Origin: JACVRN01 sp036389255
GTDB lineage: Bacteria > Acidobacteriota > Blastocatellia > Pyrinomonadales > Pyrinomonadaceae
Direction: 5' to 3'
Length of the DNA stretch: 64,000 bases
NCBI GenBank assembly: GCA_036389255.1
Contig: DASVQI010000036.1
Span: forward strand, 266,865-330,864
This document shows, piece after piece, positions 1-7,914 of this stretch. Made by a program: the position numbers and the translations under genes. How positions within the stretch are numbered: the stretch's first letter is position 1; each line of letters begins with the position of its first letter. The notes below the pieces were generated by a model, which made no database searches, had not been told where the DNA came from, and saw only the letters and a program-made list of their open reading frames with translations.

Positions 1-22
1 CACATAGGGTAACTGGCAGAAT

Positions 23-967
23 ATGTTGATTAAACAGAGCGTCCTGGTGGTGGACGACGACGATGATAAGCGACTGCTGCTGAAGGTGGCGCTGGAGATG
101 GCCGGCTACGAAGTAGAGACGGCCAGAGACGGGGCCGAAGGGCTCTCGGCTGTCGAATCCTTTCAGCCAGACCTGATTATCACGGACGTAATGATGCCCC
201 GTATGGACGGCTATGAGTTCGCCAGACTGGTTCGAGAGAATCCTACCACGCGATTCATCCCGATTATCATTCAGACGGCGGCGCGCAACGACGCCGAGGA
301 CGCGAGGCGCGGCTCCGAAGTCGGCGCGCTCGGCTACATCACAGACCCGACAGACCTTGACCTGCTGATGGCGCGAGCCCAGACGCTTCTGGATTTCAAG
401 AACTATCTGGACACCTGCGAAGAGGCTGCGTTCACAGACCACCTGACGGGGCTCGCCAATCGCCGCCGCTTCGAGCGACAGCTTGAGCGAGAGATTACGC
501 GCACGCTTCGCTACACGAGGCCCTTCTGCCTGCTCCTTCTGGACATAGACCATTTCAAGCAGGTCAACGACTCTTACGGCCACGAGGCCGGTGACGAGTC
601 CATACGGCGGATTGCCAAAATCCTTCAGGCGGGGACGCGCGGCATAGACACTGCGGCGCGCATAGGCGGCGAAGAGTTTGCGCTGCTCTTGACGGAGACG
701 GAGCTGTCGGGCGGCCTTGAGGTAGCAGAGCGCCTGCGTCTTGCCATCAAGGCTGAAGGCATTCCCATTGTTGGGAACGTGACGGCCAGCTTCGGCGTAG
801 CGGAGTTTCCGCTCTGCGCGCCTACCGGGCGAGAACTGCTGGCCGTGGCCGATGCAGCCATGTACGAAGCCAAGCGTCGGGGACGCGACCGCGTCATCTC
901 CGCCCCAACTGACGAATCGGGCGCGAACCCTGCGGCGGGGCTGAACGTACTAGAAAAGCAAGGATGA
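23..967 (+). CDS. Response regulator with GGDEF domain (probable diguanylate cyclase)
   Basis: A 314-residue cytoplasmic protein with an N-terminal receiver domain (about residues 6-122) and a C-terminal GGDEF domain (about 135-300). The receiver has the acidic cluster at 11-15, the phosphoacceptor Asp55 in ITDVMMP and Thr85. The position where receivers carry an invariant Lys reads TDP (Asp108) instead of TKP. The cyclase has an intact GGEEF at 215-219, so it should make c-di-GMP, and an RGID inhibitory I-site at 206-209, five residues before it. The overall design resembles PleD/WspR-type proteins. It starts almost at the window edge, so any upstream partner kinase is out of view. A period-7 repeat hairpin follows the stop codon. 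The domain call is firm. Whether phosphorylation controls it is doubtful because of the missing Lys. Confidence 0.93.
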   Translation: MLIKQSVLVVDDDDDKRLLLKVALEMAGYEVETARDGAEGLSAVESFQPDLIITDVMMPRMDGYEFARLVRENPTTRFIPIIIQTAARNDAEDARRGSEVGALGYITDPTDLDLLMARAQTLLDFKNYLDTCEEAAFTDHLTGLANRRRFERQLEREITRTLRYTRPFCLLLLDIDHFKQVNDSYGHEAGDESIRRIAKILQAGTRGIDTAARIGGEEFALLLTETELSGGLEVAERLRLAIKAEGIPIVGNVTASFGVAEFPLCAPTGRELLAVADAAMYEAKRRGRDRVISAPTDESGANPAAGLNVLEKQG

Positions 968-977
968 ACGAAAAGCA

Positions 978-1048
978 GGTGACGGGTGTCGGGTAAGAGA
1001 GAATTGAGTTGCCCGTTCTTTTACCGGCAACCGGCACCCGATACCCGG
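978..1048. repeat. Intergenic hairpin made of degenerate 7-bp tandem repeats
   Basis: The gap between the cyclase gene and the next gene holds CCGGCAA-CCGGCAC-CCGATAC-CCGG (period 7). It faces an inverted counterpart, GACGGGTGTCGGGTA, so the transcript could fold back. Elements of the same style occur at 41197-41269 and 63275-63362. Confidence 0.7.
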
Positions 1049-1067
1049 CCCCTTCTTGAGGTAACGA

Positions 1068-2039
1068 ATGAGCGATTATAAAGACAAGTTGGACGAGTGG
1101 CAGCGAGCCGCGCGGCGCAAGGCGCGCGAGCTTGATGAGAAGTACGGCATAAAGGACAGGCTCGAAGATGCTGCGGACGTGGCGCAGGATGCTGCGCGCA
1201 AAGGGGCGGAGACTTTCGCTAGTGGCGCGGAGCGAGCGCGCACCGGGGCCGAGAGGCTGACGGATGAGTTTGAAGTAAAAGAACGCGCGCTTCGTGCCGC
1301 AGAAGAGGCTGCGAGGCGCGCGCGTGAAGCTGGCGAAACCTTCAAGGCTGCTGCCGGGACTGCCGGTGAGAAGGCCGAAGAGGTCTTCGACGCCGCGAAG
1401 AAATATTACGAGCGCGGCGCGCAGGTCTTTGACTTGGGCGCACGCCTCACACGCACGGGCGCTGCGGCCACCGCAGGCGCTTTCAAGGCGGGCGGCTGGA
1501 TTAGAGAGAATCCGGGCAAAGCCGCGCTCACCACCTTCTCGCTTGTGCTGGGCGTGCGATTGGGAGCGAGCTTTCCGGGCTTGGACGCTGTGCTCATAGG
1601 CTCGCACCCGCACTGGTTCACGCACTCTGCGCTTCCGGTTTACGGCATGCGAAAGGCTAGTGAAAAGTTTGACGAATATCTGAAACGGCAGGAGAGCCTG
1701 ATTGCCGAAGGCGACATGGACGGCGCGGAGCGCTCGCGCGTGGAGTTCGAGCGAAAGATTGTTAAGTATGTGGGCGCACCGCTTCTGGGCGCGTTCAGTT
1801 GCGCGGCTGGCGCGGCCATGTGGGCGCAGATTTTTCAGCCCGGACAGATAACGGGCGCGCCTATTAGCTGGCTCTTAGGCGGCAATCCCTTCCTAGACGG
1901 CGTCTGGCTCTTCGCCAACGGCGTCATCTGCTTCCAGCAGGGCTACAAGTTCTTCATGATTGCGCTGGCCGATGAAAGCCAAGTGCAGAAGCTGGTGAGG
2001 GAAATCAAGGGCCTGCTGCCCGCAGCCGAAACTGCCTGA
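1068..2039 (+). CDS. Hypothetical membrane protein with long LEA-like amphipathic N-terminal helix
   Basis: A 323-residue protein I do not recognise by family. Residues 1-140 are charged and rich in Ala, Glu, Lys and Arg, with repeated A-x-x-A-A-R/E-x-A patterns like LEA or apolipoprotein-type amphipathic helices. Residues about 145-300 contain hydrophobic segments (near 152-180, 235-258 and 275-305) separated by a charged helix, so it is probably membrane-associated. The start follows a GAGGT ribosome-binding site at good spacing. It stands alone between a repeat hairpin and a small membrane-anchored protein. A role in membrane or desiccation stress is only a guess from composition. Confidence 0.8.
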   Translation: MSDYKDKLDEWQRAARRKARELDEKYGIKDRLEDAADVAQDAARKGAETFASGAERARTGAERLTDEFEVKERALRAAEEAARRAREAGETFKAAAGTAGEKAEEVFDAAKKYYERGAQVFDLGARLTRTGAAATAGAFKAGGWIRENPGKAALTTFSLVLGVRLGASFPGLDAVLIGSHPHWFTHSALPVYGMRKASEKFDEYLKRQESLIAEGDMDGAERSRVEFERKIVKYVGAPLLGAFSCAAGAAMWAQIFQPGQITGAPISWLLGGNPFLDGVWLFANGVICFQQGYKFFMIALADESQVQKLVREIKGLLPAAETA

Positions 2040-2132
2040 GCGATTTCTTTCTGGCTTAGAGCGAATTAGATGACCAGCGCGGTCAACCAAAAGATTAATG
2101 CAGGCATCTCTCAGGAAAGAAGGAGATGGATT

Positions 2133-2453
2133 ATGAATCTGAGACGTTACGCATCGTTCCTCGCCGTCGCCATTTTAACTTTCGTCATAGGCGTATCCGC
2201 AGCCATGCTGTTCGGGAGAGTCAACCCGTTCTCGCGCAGGCCGCACTCGCGCAGGAACTGCGCTCGTCTGACGGCGCTGCCCGATAATAAAAGCAGAATG
2301 ACCGTCTACACCGTCTATCGTCAGGACGGAACGATTGTGAAATCCTACGAGGTTGAGAAGAGTTACGGCCTTGAAAGGCTCAGTGAGGACGGAAGCAAGG
2401 AAATCATCACAATGCCTATGATTTCTTCCGAGGCCGCGCAACCGTCGCGTTAA
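2133..2453 (+). CDS. Small hypothetical protein with N-terminal membrane anchor
   Basis: A 106-residue protein. The ATG at 2133 is preferred over an upstream in-frame codon because AAGGAGAT sits just before it, and because it gives a clean hydrophobic segment at residues 7-27 (ASFLAVAILTFVIGVSAAML). After a short Arg-rich stretch, the rest is a polar domain that would lie outside the inner membrane, or be released if the segment is cleaved. No family recognised. It ends just before a strong bidirectional terminator, so it closes its transcription unit. Confidence 0.65.
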   Translation: MNLRRYASFLAVAILTFVIGVSAAMLFGRVNPFSRRPHSRRNCARLTALPDNKSRMTVYTVYRQDGTIVKSYEVEKSYGLERLSEDGSKEIITMPMISSEAAQPSR

Positions 2454-2486
2454 TCGCCGCAGCTAAACAGAACCATCTATAAACAC

Positions 2487-2528
2487 CAAGACCGCCGGGA
2501 AAAGGCTTCGTGGCTCCCGGCGGTCTTG
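2487..2528. terminator. Bidirectional hairpin terminator
   Basis: A perfect 14-bp stem (CAAGACCGCCGGGA with TCCCGGCGGTCTTG) and a 14-nt loop lie between two convergent genes. It could serve both strands, although there is no long T run. Confidence 0.75.
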
Positions 2529-2555
2529 CTCTATCAACCCGAAGAAATCCGGCTT

Positions 2556-3590
2556 CTATTCGATAATCGTGATGGGGAAAGGCCAGAAAGATAGTATGAA
2601 GACCAGTAGCGTGCAGACGGCAACGGCTAAACGGGCGTTTCCCAGTGGGTCGCGCTCCGTTCCTGCCTGCGGGTGTCGCATGCGCAGCATCACCGCCAGC
2701 AGTACCGCGTAGAGAAAACCGCTCGGCGCGCTGTGCCACATCCAGCCAAGCACCGCCAGCGTTGACATAGTGAAGAAAGCAACCGTCCCAATCAGCTTGT
2801 GAGCGCGTGCGCCGAACAGAGAGAAGGTGGCGTGCCCGCCGTCCAGTTGCCCGACGGGCATAAGGTTCAGGCTCGTCACCAGAAGCCCTATCCACGCGGC
2901 GAAGTAAAATGGATTGCCTTCGCTGCTCACATCCAGAGGAACGCCCGCAACCCGCGCTATCAGTCGAAACAGTAGCGGGTCGTTGAAGATTATAGCTCCT
3001 TCGGCAGGAGCCGGGCCGGGACGCGACAGCAGGACTCCTATGACGGCCACCGGCACCGCGACGACAAAGCCCGCGAGCGGCCCCGCGACTCCTATGTCGA
3101 AGAGAGCGCGGCGCGAAGGGATGGGCGATTTAATCTTGATGAAAGCGCCAAAGGTTCCCGCCAGAAAGAGCGGCGGCGCGGGAATGAAAAACGGCAGCGT
3201 TGCCTCCACGCCGTAGCGGCGACAGGCTATGTAATGGCCCGCCTCGTGCGCCGTCAGAATCGCCAGCAGCGACGCGGAGAAGGCCAGCCCCTTCATGAGC
3301 AAGCCCGGCTCGGTCAAGCCCTGCACAATAATCTGGCCGGTCGCCGTCAAATAATAGAGAGGGAGGTAAAACAGGTACTCGAAAAAGTGCGCGGGCTGCT
3401 GCACCTTCTGCTCGGGGAGTTCCGTGATTGCCAGCATGACCCCCGCCAGCGTCGTGGAGAGAATCGTCAGGAAGAGAAGCGCTGCGTGACGCCGCCACTC
3501 GCGCGCCGTGGGACGGGCCGCGCGCCTGCGGCTCATAGCAGGCGCGGGCGCGTCCAGAAATGGTGGTATAGCCTCTACTGATTCGGACAC
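2556..3590 (-). CDS. Site-2 protease family (M50) membrane metalloprotease
   Basis: An inner-membrane zinc metalloprotease of the S2P/M50 class, with several hydrophobic segments. The zinc-binding HEAGH motif (beginning AILTAHEAGHYIACR) and the distal NLMPVGQLDGGH motif, which supplies the third ligand Asp, are both present. PFFIPAPP and the GPLAGF loop are typical of the soluble-PDZ-free bacterial forms. The longest frame begins at 3635, inside a hairpin that looks like the terminator of the upstream HU gene. The GTG at 3590, behind AAGAGGT, is therefore taken as the more likely start, with moderate confidence. Such enzymes cut membrane-embedded substrates such as anti-sigma factors, but nothing nearby identifies the substrate. 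Confidence 0.9.
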   Translation of the reverse strand: MSESVEAIPPFLDAPAPAMSRRRAARPTAREWRRHAALLFLTILSTTLAGVMLAITELPEQKVQQPAHFFEYLFYLPLYYLTATGQIIVQGLTEPGLLMKGLAFSASLLAILTAHEAGHYIACRRYGVEATLPFFIPAPPLFLAGTFGAFIKIKSPIPSRRALFDIGVAGPLAGFVVAVPVAVIGVLLSRPGPAPAEGAIIFNDPLLFRLIARVAGVPLDVSSEGNPFYFAAWIGLLVTSLNLMPVGQLDGGHATFSLFGARAHKLIGTVAFFTMSTLAVLGWMWHSAPSGFLYAVLLAVMLRMRHPQAGTERDPLGNARLAVAVCTLLVFILSFWPFPITIIE

Positions 3591-3622
3591 TTCTAAAACT
3601 CGACCTCTTGTTAGATGAAAAC

Positions 3623-3668
3623 GGCGACCGCGCACTTTCGGAAAAGACTGTCCGTTTTGGCGGTCGCC
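3623..3668 (-). terminator. Hairpin terminator downstream of the HU gene
   Basis: GGCGACCG (3623-3630) pairs with CGGTCGCC (3661-3668). On the minus strand the stem is followed by GTTTTC. It lies about 50 bp past the HU stop codon and before the protease gene. Confidence 0.55.
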
Positions 3669-3715
3669 CTTTTGGTCTTAGATGTGTGAAAGGGAGTTGG
3701 CGCGGCCTCTAAAGT

Positions 3716-4054
3716 TTAGAACTCGCTCGCGGCCTCGTCCGGCGAGCCGCCGTTATCGTCTTGGTCGTGGTCGTCCTCGTCACCGAAGCCGTGCGCCTGT
3801 AGCTCCTTGCCCGGCTTGAAGCGAATGGTCTTGCCGGAAGGAATTGCGACCTCTTCGCCCGTGCGCGGGTTACGGCCTACGCCGCGCTTTCTGGGCTTGA
3901 CGACGAAGACGCCGAAGCCTCTAAGCTCAATCCTTTCGCCACGGGTCAGCGCCTCTTTCATCGAATTAAAGAGAGCATCCACGGCCTGTTCGGCCTTCAT
4001 CTTAGGTACGCCGGTGCGGTCTGCCACACGGTTGACTATGTCGAGTTTAATCAC
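3716..4054 (-). CDS. hup: HU family DNA-binding protein with acidic C-terminal tail
   Basis: A nucleoid-associated HU/IHF-type protein of 112 residues. The GTG start at 4054 is chosen because a GGAGG site lies 10 bases upstream, and the protein then begins MIKLDIVNRVADRTG, as HU proteins do. The body has the dimer core and the DNA-binding arm (GRNPRTGEEVAIPSGKTIRF). HU is normally about 90 residues. Here about 25 extra residues rich in Asp, Glu and His (GDEDDHDQDD) follow the arm. Such an acidic tail could tune DNA affinity. A hairpin downstream probably ends a single-gene transcript. Confidence 0.93.
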   Translation of the reverse strand: MIKLDIVNRVADRTGVPKMKAEQAVDALFNSMKEALTRGERIELRGFGVFVVKPRKRGVGRNPRTGEEVAIPSGKTIRFKPGKELQAHGFGDEDDHDQDDNGGSPDEAASEF

Positions 4055-4189
4055 TTGTTGCGGGCCTCCAAATCCCCTGTAGTCAGCTCGGAGCCAATTT
4101 AAATCTTGCGGAAGGGGCAGCGTTGACGGAACTGCCTGCGATGATAGAGACCGCAAGCTAAAGCTGTCAAGGGAAAGGAGAAAGCCGAA

Positions 4190-4450
4190 TTATTCGGGCG
4201 CTCTGGCGGGCTCATTGAATCGAGCGCGGAACTCTTTAAAGTCAACTCTCAGGAACATAACTTCCGAGTGCGCTTTGCTGGCTATACCATCTATTTGGTC
4301 TAAACGAATATCTATGTTGAAGAGCTGGGTTTCTATCACATGCAACTGCCTTTCAACAGAAGACAAGCGCTCGTTCATAGAATCGAACCCGGCACGCATC
4401 TCTTTGAGGATAGTTTCGAGCATGGGTTTGGTTGGGGCCTCATCTGACAT
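4190..4450 (-). CDS. Small coiled-coil hypothetical protein
   Basis: An 86-residue soluble protein. Residues 10-75 show heptad-like spacing of Met, Leu and Ile (MLETILKEM, ERLSSVERQLHVIETQLFNIDIRLDQID) and are predicted by eye to form a coiled coil. The start codon is preceded by GAAAGG. No enzymatic motif. It looks like the many short coiled-coil hypotheticals of Acidobacteria and Cyanobacteria. No partner gene is adjacent on the same strand. Confidence 0.65.
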   Translation of the reverse strand: MSDEAPTKPMLETILKEMRAGFDSMNERLSSVERQLHVIETQLFNIDIRLDQIDGIASKAHSEVMFLRVDFKEFRARFNEPARAPE

Positions 4451-4655
4451 GGGTTTATACCTTTCTCCAAAAGTGATAGATGAGGTTACTTAGAAATAAA
4501 CCCTGAGCGGCGTAGGTGTCAATGTTTCAAATACAGCGCTTGCCGCCTTCGGCTTTCGTTGACAAAGCTGGCTTGCGCCCGCTAACCTCAAATGTTTGAA
4601 TTCTGGTGACATTCGGCTCGAACAATCCGGCCGCTTTCATGGATAGAAAATAGAT

Positions 4656-5363
4656 ATGTTCGGATTCAAAAATCGTCGCGCGCCCATGTTCGGCAAGCTC
4701 AGCGCAGATGACGACAAGGATATAGAGATTCAGAAGCCGCACCTTGAGGGCCGACAGAGCTTCTGGTCTGAAGCGCGGCTGCTCGTGCGCGACCTAATCT
4801 TCGCGCTGATGTTCGCCACGCTGATGGTGGTCTTCGTCATTCAGCCCGTCAAGGTCGAAGGCACTTCCATGCTCACGCGGCTGCACGACGGCGACCGCAT
4901 CTTCGTCAACAAGCTCATATACTACGGCGTGCCCAAATTGCAGCGCGGCGACATAGTCGTCTTCTGGTATCCGAACGACCCGTCGAAGAACTACATCAAG
5001 CGCATAGTCGGCCTGCCGGGCGAAACGGTCGAAGTGCGCGAAGGGCGCGTCCACATAAACGGAGTCGAGCTGGACGAGTCTTACCTTGACCCGCACCTGA
5101 ACATATCGCACATGTCTTTGCAGCCCGTGCTGGTCAAAGACCATTACTATTTCGTGATGGGCGATAATCGCGACAATTCCAGTGATTCGCGCTACTGGGG
5201 ACTCGTGCCGGAAAAATATATCTACGGCAAGGCGCTCTTCCGCTACTGGCCGCTCGCGGACGCCAGCGTCATCTCCCACGAAGAGAACTACAGGAACATT
5301 CCGCCGAGCGCCAGACGCGAGGGCGAGCTTCCCGAAGGTGCAGAGGATACGGACGAGCAGTAA
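4656..5363 (+). CDS. lepB: Signal peptidase I
   Basis: Membrane-bound serine protease that removes signal peptides from exported proteins, 235 residues. A single transmembrane helix (about residues 46-66) precedes the catalytic Ser in KVEGTSM. The general-base Lys lies in KNYIKRIVGLPGE, and the MGDNRDNSSDSR box is complete. A second in-frame ATG ten codons in is possible, and neither has a strong ribosome-binding site. The next gene starts 66 bases downstream on the same strand, so lepB, the YIP1-TPR gene and carA may be one unit. Confidence 0.97.
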   Translation: MFGFKNRRAPMFGKLSADDDKDIEIQKPHLEGRQSFWSEARLLVRDLIFALMFATLMVVFVIQPVKVEGTSMLTRLHDGDRIFVNKLIYYGVPKLQRGDIVVFWYPNDPSKNYIKRIVGLPGETVEVREGRVHINGVELDESYLDPHLNISHMSLQPVLVKDHYYFVMGDNRDNSSDSRYWGLVPEKYIYGKALFRYWPLADASVISHEENYRNIPPSARREGELPEGAEDTDEQ

Positions 5364-5429
5364 AGGTCTGAGTCGTGAGTGCGGGGAATTTTAAGAGTAG
5401 TTCACGCCCCTCAGATTAAGAGAGCAAGC

Positions 5430-6755
5430 ATGGTTGATTGGCTGCGCCTTTTTTTGATGATGTTCTACGCGCCCGTGCGGGCCATGAGCGAAGTGCGAGA
5501 CCGCGCCCCGCTCGGCCCGGCCCTTCTGCTGGCGCTCGCCACGCAGGCTCTCTATCTCATCTTCACACAGAGGTTCTACCTGAACGGGCTGGTCTACCCG
5601 CGACTCGTTCTAACGACGCTCTTTCAATCTCTCTTCTTCATAGCCATCATCTTTGTTCCCGTAACCTTGCTCGTAGCCAATCTTTTTGAGCGGCGCGGAA
5701 GCTTCCGTCTGGTCTTGCAACAGGAATATGCCAGCCTTGCCTCTGCTATCTTCTATGCATGGGCCGCAGCTAATATCATAGCGTTGCCTCTGGCCTTTCT
5801 GGCCAGCCTGAGCGGCTATCAGGATTCGTACGTCCGTGATGCCATAGGGATGACGCGAAGTTTTCTGGAATGGCTTCAGCAGAACGGCGTGGACGTTACG
5901 CCTGAAGATGCTGCCAAACAGCTAGACCCGCGCACGCACGCCGCAGTTCTATACACTATGATAGTGCTGCCTCTGTTCGGGCTCGGCTCTCTTTTAGCAG
6001 TGCGCGAGGTGTTTCGCATCTCCGTGCTGCGCTCCGTTGCCGTCATGGCCCTGAGCGCAATCGCCACCTACTTTGCCGCTATGTTTTTCCTGCCGCTCTT
6101 CGGCTCGCTGCTGGCTTCACCCTTTCTGCTCCTGATGCTCTTTCTGCTGGGGCGCGGCTACGTAAGCGAGTTGACGCGCGCGGCATCTGCCCGAGCCTCC
6201 TTCAAGAAGAATCTCGAGACGGCGACGCTCAACCCTGCGGACGCCTCGGCCCATTACAACTTGGGCCTGATACACCAGCAGCGCAACGAGCTGGGGCAAG
6301 CACGCTCACGCTTCGAGCGGGCCATTGAGATAGACGCGGATGAAGTGGATGCCCATTTTCAACTGGGACGGATTGCGCGGGCCGAAGGGCGGCTCTCTGA
6401 CGCGATAAAGGATTTTCAGGAAGTGGTCACGCGCGACGAGGCGCACGCGCAGCATGAAATCTGGCGCGAGATAGGCGCGACCTATCTGGCCGCAGGACAG
6501 TTCGATGACGCGCGCGAAGCTCTCTCACGCTTTCTGACACAGAGACAGTCAGACCCGGAGGGGCTCTACCTGATGGGGCGAGCCTTCGCCGGGCTGGGCC
6601 GCAGGCGCGAGGCCGCAAGCTCCATGCAGGCGTGCATAGAGGCCGTCAAGACCGCACCGGCCTACAAGTACCGGACTGAAAAACGCTGGCTCAACGAGGC
6701 GCAGCAATTCTTAAAACAGCTACAGACGAGTGAAAATCTTCAGGCGACGAATTAA
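5430..6755 (+). CDS. YIP1-like membrane domain fused to TPR repeats
   Basis: A 441-residue inner-membrane protein. The N-terminal half has about five hydrophobic helices arranged as in bacterial YIP1-family domains (MVDWLRLFLMMFYAPVRAM is a typical opening). The C-terminal third has at least three tetratricopeptide repeats, beginning near NPADASAHYNLGLIHQQ, probably a cytoplasmic or periplasmic protein-binding platform. The ATG at 5430 was chosen over the longer frame because it follows an AAGAGAG purine stretch and gives the family-like N-terminus. Its TAA overlaps the carA ATG by one base, implying translational coupling. The partner is unknown. Confidence 0.82.
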   Translation: MVDWLRLFLMMFYAPVRAMSEVRDRAPLGPALLLALATQALYLIFTQRFYLNGLVYPRLVLTTLFQSLFFIAIIFVPVTLLVANLFERRGSFRLVLQQEYASLASAIFYAWAAANIIALPLAFLASLSGYQDSYVRDAIGMTRSFLEWLQQNGVDVTPEDAAKQLDPRTHAAVLYTMIVLPLFGLGSLLAVREVFRISVLRSVAVMALSAIATYFAAMFFLPLFGSLLASPFLLLMLFLLGRGYVSELTRAASARASFKKNLETATLNPADASAHYNLGLIHQQRNELGQARSRFERAIEIDADEVDAHFQLGRIARAEGRLSDAIKDFQEVVTRDEAHAQHEIWREIGATYLAAGQFDDAREALSRFLTQRQSDPEGLYLMGRAFAGLGRRREAASSMQACIEAVKTAPAYKYRTEKRWLNEAQQFLKQLQTSENLQATN

Positions 6756-7864
6756 TGAACATTAGCGGAATAAAGCAGGCACTTCTGGCTCTTGAGGACG
6801 GAAGAGTGTTTCGCGGGCGCTCGTGGGGCGCAGAGGGCGAAGCCACGGGCGAGATGGTCTTTAATACTTCCATGTCCGGCTATCAGGAGGTGCTGACAGA
6901 CCCTTCCTACGCGGGGCAGATTGTCTGCATGACCTACCCGCTCATAGGCAACTACGGCGTCAATCATTCCGACGCGGAGTCGGCGCGCCCGTGGGTCGAA
7001 GGCTTCGTTGTGCGCGAGGCAAGCCGCATGGCCTCCAACTGGCGCTCGGAAGAGACGCTCGATTCCTACCTGAAGCGCTGGAAGATTCCCGCCATAGAGC
7101 ACATAGACACGCGCGCCCTTGTGCGTCACATACGCGACAAGGGAGCCATGCTCGCCTGCCTTTCGACCATAGACACGAACGAGGAGAGCGTTATTGAGAA
7201 GGCGCGGCGCAGCATGCCTATGGAGAACAGGGAACTGGCGAGCATGGTCACTTGCGCCGAGCCCTACACAGTCGAAGCGGAAGGCGACGCGCGCTTTCAT
7301 GTAGTCTGCTATGACTTCGGCGTGAAGACGAATAGCTTGAGAGAGCTTGCCGCGATGGGCTGCCGCGTGACGGTCGTGCCCGCCGATACTCCAGCCAGAG
7401 ATGTGATAGCGATGCGGCCCGACGGAATCTTTCTTTCGAACGGGCCGGGCGACCCGGCCTCAATGACGCGAGTGGTGGAAGAGGTGCGGGGGATTCTAGA
7501 ATCAGGCGTGCCTACCTTTGGAATCTGTTTCGGGCATCAGCTTCTGGGCCGTGCCTTCGGCGGCTCAACTTATAAGCTTCTCTTCGGCCATCGCGGCGGC
7601 AACCAGCCCGTCAAGGATTTGCTCAAAGGGACAGTTGAGATTACGTCGCACAATCACGGCTTCGCCGTTCAGGCGGACAGCCTGCCACAGGACGTTGAAG
7701 TGACGCACGTAAATCTAAACGACAACTGCGTGGAAGGGATGCGACACAAGTCTCTGCCCGTCTTCTCGGTTCAATACCACCCGGAGGCCGCCCCCGGCCC
7801 GCACGACGCCGAGCATCACTTTCATCGCTTCCTGGAATTGATGGAGCAGGCGCAAAAGCAATGA
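6755..7864 (+). CDS. carA: Carbamoyl-phosphate synthase small subunit
   Basis: Glutaminase subunit that feeds ammonia to CarB for carbamoyl phosphate, the precursor of arginine and pyrimidines. At 369 residues it has normal length. The N-terminal CPSase domain (LEDGRVFRG, FNTSMSGYQEVLTDPSY) is followed by a class I amidotransferase domain with nucleophile Cys258 in GICFGHQ and partners His342 and Glu344 in YHPEA. The start codon overlaps the stop of the preceding gene (TAATG). carB is not in the window. Carbamoyl phosphate is also the substrate of the carbamoyltransferase at 48038, though the two loci are 40 kb apart. Confidence 0.97.
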   Translation: MNISGIKQALLALEDGRVFRGRSWGAEGEATGEMVFNTSMSGYQEVLTDPSYAGQIVCMTYPLIGNYGVNHSDAESARPWVEGFVVREASRMASNWRSEETLDSYLKRWKIPAIEHIDTRALVRHIRDKGAMLACLSTIDTNEESVIEKARRSMPMENRELASMVTCAEPYTVEAEGDARFHVVCYDFGVKTNSLRELAAMGCRVTVVPADTPARDVIAMRPDGIFLSNGPGDPASMTRVVEEVRGILESGVPTFGICFGHQLLGRAFGGSTYKLLFGHRGGNQPVKDLLKGTVEITSHNHGFAVQADSLPQDVEVTHVNLNDNCVEGMRHKSLPVFSVQYHPEAAPGPHDAEHHFHRFLELMEQAQKQ

Positions 7865-7871
7865 TGAACGG

Positions 7872-7910
7872 AAGAGAATTGATTCAATGAAGAAATGAAT
7901 CAATTCTCTT
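7872..7910. terminator. GAATTGATTCA-family hairpin between convergent genes
   Basis: A perfect 15-bp stem, AAGAGAATTGATTCA (7872-7886) with TGAATCAATTCTCTT (7896-7910), has a 9-nt loop. It lies between carA and the ABC permease gene, where a two-way terminator is expected. The same core recurs at 12543-12580 and 41698-41753. Confidence 0.7.
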
Positions 7911-7914
7911 TAAT

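Noticed and set aside
894..1625. 243-codon minus-strand frame across the first intergenic repeat
   Set aside because: It overlaps the well-supported plus-strand gene at 1068 and the repeat hairpin, and shows no recognisable domain.
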